Position numbers and translations under genes: made by a program. This document shows, one piece after another, positions 23,806 through 30,933 of a DNA stretch of 64,000 nt (positions are counted from its first letter, which is position 1; each line of letters begins with the position of its first letter). The stretch is from Verrucomicrobiota bacterium. GTDB lineage: Bacteria > Verrucomicrobiota > Verrucomicrobiia > Verrucomicrobiales > Akkermansiaceae. Location: NCBI GenBank assembly GCA_017301995.1, contig JAFLEH010000030.1, positions 1 through 64,000 on the forward strand, read 5' to 3'. The notes beneath the pieces were generated by a model. It saw only the letters and a program-made list of their open reading frames with translations. It had not been told where the DNA came from and made no database searches.

Positions 23806-26800
23806 TCACCCGCGGTCGGCCAGGGTGGTGAATGACGCGCGGAACCACTTCCGGCATGCCAGCCACGACCAGAACCAGCCGTTCAGCGCGACCAGTCCGC
23901 CTAACAGCGACATCCAGCCGAAGGCGCGGAACACACCGCCGAAACCGAGACCCGGCAGGATCGCGACAAACGCCGCGCCGAGCCCGAGCGCGAGGCCCCA
24001 GCGGGTCAGAATCGCAGCCTCCGAAAGGGCGATCCGCCGGACCACGCCCGCCGGAATTCCCACCGTGTGGAGAATCGCGAACTCATGTTTCCGTTCGGCG
24101 AGGTTTCTGGCGGTTAGAAGACCCAGCCCGGCGCTGCCGAGGATGACTCCGAGCCCGCCCAACAGATGAAAGACGCCGATGTAGGCGTTCTCGACTCCGT
24201 GAAACGCCCGCATCCGCGAAGCGGTGGTGTCCGCCATCACGCCGCGGTCGCCCAGGGCGTGGCGCAGGATGGCGCGGGCGCCGTCGAGCGGTTCGGTGGC
24301 GTCCAACAGGAAAATCCGCGGCCCGCCGGCCTGCGGGTGGTGTTTCAGAAACCGCGCCTCGTCCACAATGAACGCGCCTTGAAACACCGAACCTTCCAAA
24401 ATCCCCGCGATTTCCACCGGATAGTCGTGCCCGGCATCATCCTGATAGGTTATGCGGTCGCCCTGTTTTTTCTTCAGCACCCAGAGCAGGGTGGACTCGT
24501 CCACGAACGCGCGCATGACATCCCCGCCGCGCAGGGTTTCCCAACTCCGGGGCAGTCCGTCGAGCGTGCGCTTGATGGTGAACGCGCCTCGCCGCGCGAG
24601 GGCGGCGCTGTCCACCGCCAATAGCCTCGGGCGTGCGACCTGGTTGAGATTGAGGCAGCTCGCGTCGTCGCCGGGGCCTTCGCGGAGGGCGAGAATCTCC
24701 CCGAAACGATGGCGCGCCTCGCCAAGTCCGGCGGGATCGGCCATTGGATTGTTAGGTCGGCCGCCCGGCAGGGTGGTTTCCGCCCACAGCGCGTAGCCGC
24801 CGGTGGGACCGTCGCGGCGGGTCCAATCCTCGTCCCCCTTGCGGAACGCGGCCACCGAGACCAGCATGAACACTCCGGCGGCCAGAGTGCCGGCCACCAC
24901 CAGACTGCGGACCGGCCGGCGCGAACAGTTCAGCGCCGCGAGCCACTGGGGAGTGGGATCCGCCGGACTATCGGATGGCGCCGCATGAAGCCTCGCCAAC
25001 AAACTCCTCCGCAACCCCACCAGGCCGGCGGCCAGCAGACAGCATCCGGTTAGAAAGAACGCGCCCTTGGTCCCCAACACCGGCGATCCCGCGGCGGACA
25101 ACACGCCGACGGCCACCAGCGACGCGACACCCCACGGTCGCCCCGGAACACCCCCCGGCGCGGCTTCCTCGGCGGCGGCCTCCAGGCGGATCGCCGCGCT
25201 CTGGCGGACCTGTTTCCGCGTGACCAGCCAAATCGCGGCCATCATCAGTCCGGCGAAAATGGATAGTCCGATGAAGACCGTCAGCCCGTCCACCCACAGC
25301 ACCGGCCGGCCTCCATCCGGAGTCCATATTTCCGCCAGTGAGCCCAACAGAAACCATGTGTACCCGAGCGCCAGTCCGATGCCCAGCGCGCCACCGAGCG
25401 CCACCACCCCGAGTCCCTCTCCCAAGCGCCACCATAGCACCCGCGCCGGCGGCACGCCGAGCGTGGCGAGCAGGGCGCTCTCGCGGTTCCGTTGCTCGAT
25501 GTGGAAGCGGAACAGCATCGCCGCGAGCGCCACCGCGGCAGCCATCAGGAACAGGCTCATGCCTAACAGCAGTCCCGCGAAATCCACCGGCGAGGATGCG
25601 GCGGCCAGCGCCTGGTCTCTCACGTCACGGACAAACAGCCCCGCATCCGCCGGAGTCAGCGTCTCCAACAGAACCGCCGCCGCTTTTTCCGGATCGGCGC
25701 TCTGGATCCGGATGGCCGTGGAATCTCCCCAGCGGTTGCCAAACAGCTCGCGCCCGATTCCCAACGGCAGAAACAGCTTCGGCGCGCCCCGGTGCTCGTC
25801 CCAATAGGACTCGTCCTTGTCGCGGATCCGCTTGAGATCGATCGGCACGCCCGCATCCCAATCGCTGGTGCTTTCGGCGGACGCGATTCCGGGGAACTCC
25901 GGCATCCATTTGGGGTCCGCGGCGAGGCCCTCCATCGGCACCACCGCCGATACGGTTAGTTCCGCGCTGCGTTCCACCAGACGGTTGGTCTCGTCCACCG
26001 CGTAGTAGTCCAGCCGGATCGAATCATCCGGTTTCAGTCCCAGATCGTCCGCCAGCCAGGAGTTGACCGCGACGCCGGTTAGGCCGGGAGGCAGAAACGC
26101 GACCGTCTGCGGGTCCACGGCGGTGACCATCGAGTAGGGTGTTGTCAGCCCGCGGGCGGAAATGCCATTGGCCATATATGTGATCACCGGCCGTGAGGCG
26201 GGAAACGTCTTCTGGATGGCGGTGGCGAGCGGACGGTCGAAAAACACCCGCTTGGTCCGCAGTTCCACCGCGCCGGCGAGCTCCTGGCGCTCCATTTCGA
26301 TCCCGTAGTCGGCGAGCGTGCAGTGGCTCCGCACCGCGTCGGTTAGGACGGATGTTGCCGCTCCTCCGGGCGTGTGGACCAGCAGCAGATTGATCATCTC
26401 CGGCTGCTCCGCCGCAGCTTGCAGACGCTCCAGCGGAACGAAAACCGTGGGTTGCCCCAACTGTGAGTTCTCCAGACCGAAGCGTCCGAATCCACGTTCG
26501 TCCAGCACCGCGGCCACCTCGCCTCGGAGCACGGTTGGTTCCGGCACGGGACCGGCCATCGGCACCTCGGCGATGCCGGTTCCGGGTTTGGCGAAACGCA
26601 GCACAAGTGTCTCTCCGGCACCTAGCAAAAGCCGGTCGGCCAGCAGCGAATTGATATGAAATGCCCGGCCCTCCGGCGCGGTCGCGCCCTTTTCCGGAGC
26701 CAGTTGGAAGAATCGGGAATCCACTCCCAACACCTGGACGCCGCCCAACGCGCGGCCGCCATCGGCCACGGTGGCTTCCCCGCGCAGCCTCAGCACCGGC

Positions 26801-27051
26801 GCGGCCACCAGCCCGTCGGCCACCAGTTCGTCCGCCAGAGCCGCACGGAACCACCGGCCGCCGCCATCGAGCGCCGCGTCGGTTTTTCCCAACCGCGCCA
26901 GCGCCGCGCGGCGGAGCGTTTCCTCCATCGAATCGCCGGCGATCAGCGCTCCTAACAAAACCATCGCGGCCAGCGCGCATCCGGCCACCACCCCGGCATA
27001 GGAGCCGCGGAAATGCCACAGTCCCCGCAGGATCCAGCGGGTTGAGGTCAT
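23806..27051 (-). CDS. ABC transporter permease with two FtsX domains (1081 aa)
   Basis: One membrane helix near residues 18-42 is followed by a long extracytoplasmic MacB-type domain. A first FtsX block lies from about residue 490 (LLLGMSLFLMAAAVALAAML, then HIEQRNRESALLATLGVP), further helices follow, a second periplasmic part lies between, and a last FtsX block (ARNLAERKHEFAILHTVGIP) ends the protein. This is the DevC/MacB/LolC-type layout of exporters that move lipids, peptides or lipoproteins with no transmembrane channel. It overlaps the ATPase gene by 4 bp (ATGA), so the pair makes one complex. The substrate is unknown. Confidence 0.88.
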   Translation of the reverse strand: MTSTRWILRGLWHFRGSYAGVVAGCALAAMVLLGALIAGDSMEETLRRAALARLGKTDAALDGGGRWFRAALADELVADGLVAAPVLRLRGEATVADGGRALGGVQVLGVDSRFFQLAPEKGATAPEGRAFHINSLLADRLLLGAGETLVLRFAKPGTGIAEVPMAGPVPEPTVLRGEVAAVLDERGFGRFGLENSQLGQPTVFVPLERLQAAAEQPEMINLLLVHTPGGAATSVLTDAVRSHCTLADYGIEMERQELAGAVELRTKRVFFDRPLATAIQKTFPASRPVITYMANGISARGLTTPYSMVTAVDPQTVAFLPPGLTGVAVNSWLADDLGLKPDDSIRLDYYAVDETNRLVERSAELTVSAVVPMEGLAADPKWMPEFPGIASAESTSDWDAGVPIDLKRIRDKDESYWDEHRGAPKLFLPLGIGRELFGNRWGDSTAIRIQSADPEKAAAVLLETLTPADAGLFVRDVRDQALAAASSPVDFAGLLLGMSLFLMAAAVALAAMLFRFHIEQRNRESALLATLGVPPARVLWWRLGEGLGVVALGGALGIGLALGYTWFLLGSLAEIWTPDGGRPVLWVDGLTVFIGLSIFAGLMMAAIWLVTRKQVRQSAAIRLEAAAEEAAPGGVPGRPWGVASLVAVGVLSAAGSPVLGTKGAFFLTGCCLLAAGLVGLRRSLLARLHAAPSDSPADPTPQWLAALNCSRRPVRSLVVAGTLAAGVFMLVSVAAFRKGDEDWTRRDGPTGGYALWAETTLPGGRPNNPMADPAGLGEARHRFGEILALREGPGDDASCLNLNQVARPRLLAVDSAALARRGAFTIKRTLDGLPRSWETLRGGDVMRAFVDESTLLWVLKKKQGDRITYQDDAGHDYPVEIAGILEGSVFQGAFIVDEARFLKHHPQAGGPRIFLLDATEPLDGARAILRHALGDRGVMADTTASRMRAFHGVENAYIGVFHLLGGLGVILGSAGLGLLTARNLAERKHEFAILHTVGIPAGVVRRIALSEAAILTRWGLALGLGAAFVAILPGLGFGGVFRAFGWMSLLGGLVALNGWFWSWLACRKWFRASFTTLADRG

Positions 27052-27728
27052 CCGGCCACCTCCCTGAGCAAACCGAGTCGCAGCTCGTGGATGCGGCCGG
27101 TCCGGCGCGCCAGTCCGAGGTTGTGGGTCACCACCACCAGGGTGGATCCCGCGTCCCGGTTGAGTTCCAACAAAAGATCCGCCACGGTATCGGTGGCCTC
27201 CGGGTCGAGCATGCCGGTCGGTTCGTCGGCCAGCACCAGCCGCGGCCGGTTGAGCAGCGCGCGCACCACCGCCACCCGCAATTTTTCGCCGCCGGATAGC
27301 TGCCACGGCAGATGACCGAGGCGTCCGGCAAGGCCCACGCGGTCCAGCATCCCTTTCGCCCGAGCCGCCGAATCCGCCGCGCTTTCTTTCCAACCGCCCG
27401 CCAGCCGCGGCACCAGGGTGTTTTCCAAAACGGTTAGCTGCGGCAGCAGATGATGCTGTTGGAAAACGAAGCCCACCGCCCGGTTGCGGAAGGCGGCCGC
27501 CTCCTCGGGCGACATCCGGCTCAGCTCCTCGCCGTCCACCCGGATAGATCCTTCGTCCGGCCGATCAAGCGCGCCCAGCAGGTTGAGCAGCGTGGTTTTC
27601 CCGCAGCCCGAGGGCCCGATCACCGCCACCGCCTCGCCCGTGGCCACGCGCCAGTTGATCCCGCGCAAGACCCGGACCGGACCGGCCGCCGCCGGATAGG
27701 ATTTGTTGAGGTTGGTGATTTCAATCAT
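27048..27728 (-). CDS. ABC transporter ATP-binding protein (MacB/LolD type)
   Basis: 226 residues. Walker A is GPSGCGKTTLLN, the Q-loop is FVFQQHHLLPQLTVLEN, the signature is LSGGEKLRVAVVRAL (usual LSGGQQQRVAIARAL), Walker B is LVLADEPTGMLD and the H-loop is VVTHN. These place it with the LolD/MacB ATPases. It energises the FtsX-domain permease that follows in a 4-bp overlap. The start MIEITNLNKSYP is the normal one. Confidence 0.93.
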   Translation of the reverse strand: MIEITNLNKSYPAAAGPVRVLRGINWRVATGEAVAVIGPSGCGKTTLLNLLGALDRPDEGSIRVDGEELSRMSPEEAAAFRNRAVGFVFQQHHLLPQLTVLENTLVPRLAGGWKESAADSAARAKGMLDRVGLAGRLGHLPWQLSGGEKLRVAVVRALLNRPRLVLADEPTGMLDPEATDTVADLLLELNRDAGSTLVVVTHNLGLARRTGRIHELRLGLLREVAG

Positions 27729-27901
27729 GCTCCGCCGCCCATTCTCCCCGTTCGTCCGGCCCACCGCAACCAAAAAACCGACGCCTGCGCGGCTAGCCTC
27801 GGGGCCGAAGTGCGACGGTCACAGACGCGCCGCTACAATGCGCGAATGAACCGCTTGTGGCGGCGCTCTGCGGGCGGCGATTCCGATGGACAGCGCGGCG
27901 T

Positions 27902-29188
27902 TCATGCCGGCATCTCGTAGCCTTTGCGGCGCGGGCGGTCCTGCATGGCGGCCGCCTCGGCATCGCCGGTGATCTGTTCGGTTTTCGGGTCCCACTTGAG
28001 CGGCCGTCCGAGGCGCTCGGCAATCCCCGAAAGCTGGCAGATGGTGGCCGAGCGGTGGCCGACGCTTGCCGGGCAGATCGTCGGTTTCCGGCTGAGGATC
28101 GACTCGATGAAATTCATCCGGTGGTCCTTGGATTCGTACACCTGGATATCGTTAGGTCCGAACTTGTGGCGGACGAGTTCGGCGGGAGAGGACTCCACTT
28201 TGTCACGGCTCACGAGCACCTCGCCTTTGGTGCCGATGAATCGGATCATGTGTCCGCCATCGGGCTTCCTGTCGCGCCAGACGGTGATGCCGTCGGCGTA
28301 GCGGTAGTGATGGTGTTCGGCGCCTTCGTGGCCCTTCGGGATAAACTCGACCGGGCCGGTGGTGTCGCGATCGAGCGCCCACTGGACGATATCGAAATGG
28401 TGCGCGCCCCAATCGCCGAACTTGCGGCTGCCGTATTCCCAATAGCAGCGCCAACCGCCGCCGTAGTTTCCTTTCACCCGGTTTTCCGAGTGCTCGAAGA
28501 ACGGCGTCGGCCCCAGCCAGCGGTCGTAATCGAACCCCTCGGGAACCGGAACGACGGCCTCTTTCGCCGGAGGCTGCGGAAACTCGCCAAGCCGGCAGTA
28601 GATTTCCTTGATTTCTCCTATCAGTCCGTTGCGCACCAGATTGGCGGCGATCCGGAAATAGACCGAAGACCGCTGCTGACTACCCACCTGCAGGATGCGT
28701 CCGTATTTTTTCTCCGCGGCCGCGAGCGCCTTGCCCTCCTCGATGGTTAGGGTCATCGGTTTCTCCACATAGACATCCTTGCCGGCCTTCATCGCCGCCA
28801 GCGCGATGGCCGCGTGCCAGTGGTCGGGGGTGGTCACGCACACCGCCTGGATGTCGGGGTTGGAGAGCACTTCTTCGAACCGCCGTGTGGCCAGGATGCC
28901 CTCATAGCCCTTGCTTTTGAGAACGTCCTGGGCCTTTTTCGCCTGCCAGTCCCTAACGTCGCACACCGCGATCGGCTGGACGTTTTTCATGCCGGGAAAC
29001 GATCGCACGTGGCCGTCGGAAATCAGGCCCATGCCGATGAAGCCCATGCCGATCCGTGAATTCGCGGCGGCTTTGGACGCGTTGCCCAGTGTCTCGGAGC
29101 GGATGATTTGCGGGGCGAATACCGCGCCCGCGGCACCGAGGGATGATGTGAGAAACCGGCGGCGGCTGGTTGTCCGAGGATGGTTCAT
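27902..29188 (-). CDS. Tat-exported Gfo/Idh/MocA-family oxidoreductase
   Basis: 428 residues. A twin-arginine signal (TTSRRRFLTSSLGAAGAVFA) opens the protein. The Rossmann part has MGFIGMGLISDGH and the family motif DVYVEKPMTLTIEEG (Lys of the EKP motif), and the C-terminal domain has YGSRKFGDWGAHHFDIVQW with the active-site His. Family enzymes oxidise or reduce sugars and inositols with NAD(P); the exported ones are very frequent in planctomycetes and verrucomicrobia and keep their cofactor bound. It stands alone between an ABC transporter and an M29 peptidase, so the substrate is unknown. Confidence 0.9.
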   Translation of the reverse strand: MNHPRTTSRRRFLTSSLGAAGAVFAPQIIRSETLGNASKAAANSRIGMGFIGMGLISDGHVRSFPGMKNVQPIAVCDVRDWQAKKAQDVLKSKGYEGILATRRFEEVLSNPDIQAVCVTTPDHWHAAIALAAMKAGKDVYVEKPMTLTIEEGKALAAAEKKYGRILQVGSQQRSSVYFRIAANLVRNGLIGEIKEIYCRLGEFPQPPAKEAVVPVPEGFDYDRWLGPTPFFEHSENRVKGNYGGGWRCYWEYGSRKFGDWGAHHFDIVQWALDRDTTGPVEFIPKGHEGAEHHHYRYADGITVWRDRKPDGGHMIRFIGTKGEVLVSRDKVESSPAELVRHKFGPNDIQVYESKDHRMNFIESILSRKPTICPASVGHRSATICQLSGIAERLGRPLKWDPKTEQITGDAEAAAMQDRPRRKGYEMPA

Positions 29189-29262
29189 GGCAGTTTTTCT
29201 AACGGTTGTTGGATCGGGGAATTTTGAAATGGGCGACCGCGAGCGCCGCCTGGCGGAAGGGT

Positions 29263-30363
29263 TCAGCCGTTGAGCTTCTCCAGCGCCTTCGGAAGGAAGA
29301 CGCCGTCCTTGCGGATCAGCTTGCCATTGAAGATGATCTCGCCGCCGCCATAGTCCTTGCGCTGGATGTTCACCATGTCCCAGTGGACCTGCGAGCGGTT
29401 GCCGTTGTTGGCGTCCTCGTAGGACTCGCCGGGTGTGAAGTGGAACGATCCCGCGATTTTCTCGTCGAACAGGATGTCGCGCATCGGTTCGCGGATCCGG
29501 GTGTTGAAACCGAGGGCGAACTCGCCGATGTAGCGCGCGCCTTCGTCGGAATCGAGGATCCTGTTGAGCGCCTTGGTCTTCGCTCCGGCCTCGGCCTTGA
29601 CGATTTTCCCTTTCTCAAACTCGAGGCGGATGCCGTCGAAACCGATTCCCTGATAGATGGTGGGCGCGTTGTAGCTGATGTGGCCTTCCACGGAATCGCG
29701 CACCGGCGCGGTGAAAACCTCGCCGTCCGGAATGTTGTAGTTTCCGCCGCAAACGACCGACGGAATGTCCTTGATCGAGAACTTCAGATGGGTCCCCGGT
29801 CCGGTGATCTCCACGCGGTCGGTCTTGTCCATCAGTTTCTTGAGCGCGTTCATCGCGGGAACCAGCGCCTTGTAGTCGAGCAGACAGACGTCGAAATAGA
29901 AATCCTCGAACGCCTCGGTGCTCATGCCGGCCTGCTGGGCCATGGCGGACGACGGCCAGCGCAGCACGCACCATTTGGTCTTCTTGACCCGGTAGTCGAG
30001 CACCGGGCGGAGATGTTTCATCGCGAGCCGCATTTTGTCGGCGGGGACGTCCGAGGTTTCGGTGATGTTGTGGCTGCCGCGGACGGCGATGTAGGCGTCC
30101 ATGTCCTTCATTTCCGCAAGCAGGTGCTTCGACATGATGCTGTATTGTCCGTCCTCGGCGCCTTTCATCATTTCGCGGGTCAGGCGGGCCTGATGGACGC
30201 GGAGAAACGGCAGGGCGCCCTTGGCGCGCGCCTCGCGGATCAGCGCCAGACCGATGGAGTCGGGCACATCGTGGAGGTCGATCAGAACCTTCTCACCTTT
30301 CTTCAGATAGGTGGAATAGCGGACGAGTTGGCGGGCTAGGGCGTCGATGCGTGAATCGTGCAT
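29263..30363 (-). CDS. M29-family aminopeptidase (AmpS/PepS-like)
   Basis: 366 residues. The N-terminal LARQLVRYSTYLKKGEKVLI start and the metal-ligand regions (PDGEVFTAPVRDSVEG with the first Glu, LEFEKGKIVKAEA, IGEFALGFNTRI, FHFTPGESYEDANNGNRSQV and the HWDMV end) follow the order of M29 thermophilic aminopeptidases, which use two metal ions to remove N-terminal residues. Length is close to the usual 370-410. A promoter ends 7 nt before the ATG and a perfect palindrome lies just upstream of it, so the gene may be regulated on its own. Confidence 0.88.
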   Translation of the reverse strand: MHDSRIDALARQLVRYSTYLKKGEKVLIDLHDVPDSIGLALIREARAKGALPFLRVHQARLTREMMKGAEDGQYSIMSKHLLAEMKDMDAYIAVRGSHNITETSDVPADKMRLAMKHLRPVLDYRVKKTKWCVLRWPSSAMAQQAGMSTEAFEDFYFDVCLLDYKALVPAMNALKKLMDKTDRVEITGPGTHLKFSIKDIPSVVCGGNYNIPDGEVFTAPVRDSVEGHISYNAPTIYQGIGFDGIRLEFEKGKIVKAEAGAKTKALNRILDSDEGARYIGEFALGFNTRIREPMRDILFDEKIAGSFHFTPGESYEDANNGNRSQVHWDMVNIQRKDYGGGEIIFNGKLIRKDGVFLPKALEKLNG

Positions 30364-30370
30364 GGGCGGA

Positions 30371-30399
30371 GAAATACCGGCCCCAACCGGGATTTCCAA
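30371..30399 (-). promoter_or_regulatory. Probable promoter of the M29 peptidase gene
   Basis: On the minus strand TTGGAA, a 17-bp spacer, then TATTTC, ending 7 nt before the ATG at 30363 (leaderless spacing). Confidence 0.5.
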
Positions 30400-30402
30400 G
30401 CG

Positions 30403-30420
30403 GGAAATGCGCGCATTTCC
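30403..30420. promoter_or_regulatory. Perfect 18-bp palindrome, candidate operator
   Basis: GGAAATGCGCGCATTTCC is its own reverse complement and sits 3 bp upstream of the -35 box of the M29 peptidase promoter, where an activator or repressor dimer could bind. A degenerate GGAAATGGCCCGATTTCG follows it at 30421. Confidence 0.5.
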
Positions 30421-30517
30421 GGAAATGGCCCGATTTCGGGTGCGCGGATCGCTCTAACCGGCCGGTTGGCTGCGTGGCAGGCTCCCGGCGCGCACCGTGG
30501 TTTCAGGCATCTTCACC

Positions 30518-30554
30518 CACGGCGGATTTTTGCACGAACATCCTGCCGGGATCG
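30518..30554 (+). repeat. 37-bp direct repeat, left copy (flanks the RHS island)
   Basis: Begins CACGGCGGATTTTTGCACG and ends TCCTGCCGGGATCG. It is repeated at 34032-34068 in the same orientation with a single C/T difference. The two copies enclose the RHS gene and its debris (about 3.5 kb apart), as boundary repeats of an inserted or rearranged unit would. Confidence 0.8.
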
Positions 30555-30569
30555 GAAGCACAATCACGG

Positions 30570-30933
30570 AACAGCGGGTTTGACCGCTGAAGCGCTGAGA
30601 CCGCTGAGAGACGCTGTGTTTTCCGAAATTCGCAGCGACATCAGTGGTTCTCTGCGTTTCAACGGTTGACTCCCCCGCGAACCGAGGGGATCCCGCAACC
30701 GCCGCTGACGCTGACGCTCCCGCAACCGCCCCTGACACTCCCGCAACCGCCGCTGACACTCCCGCAGCCGCCGCTGACACTCCCGCAGCCGCGTCTGACA
30801 ATTCGCCATCTGGCCACAGCAAGGCCGCAATAACCGCTTTTTCCAGCAACATTCCAACAAATACCACTCGCGAGGCTTCGGATAGAGCGTATTTTGCTGT
30901 CGTCCTGTCATTTCCCGGAACACTCGAAATACG
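30570..30933. other. Non-coding upstream region of the RHS gene with 'GCTGAG' repeat and tandem repeat
   Basis: At 30580-30665 there is a run of short GCTGAG-type units (ACCGCTGAAGCGCTGAGACC) and an inverted relative of it. A 21-bp tandem repeat follows (listed separately). Between 30806 and 30933 no gene is seen; a TATTTT at about 30890 might serve as -10 for the RHS gene. Confidence 0.4.
30692..30802. repeat. 21-bp tandem repeat, five units
   Basis: Units of the form CCCGCAACCGCCGCTGACAC(T) occur at 30692 (27 bp, with an extra GACGCT), 30719, 30740, 30761 and 30782, with one or two changes each. The minus-strand frame would read (RECQRRL)n, a shadow rather than a gene. It lies about 130 bp before the RHS start. 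Confidence 0.85.

Noticed and set aside
29206..30339. 377-residue plus-strand frame opposite the M29 peptidase
   Set aside because: It has no domain and mirrors a clearly conserved gene; typical antisense shadow in GC-rich DNA.
30692..30802. CRISPR array
   Set aside because: The 21-bp units are directly adjacent with no unique spacers, so this is an ordinary tandem repeat.
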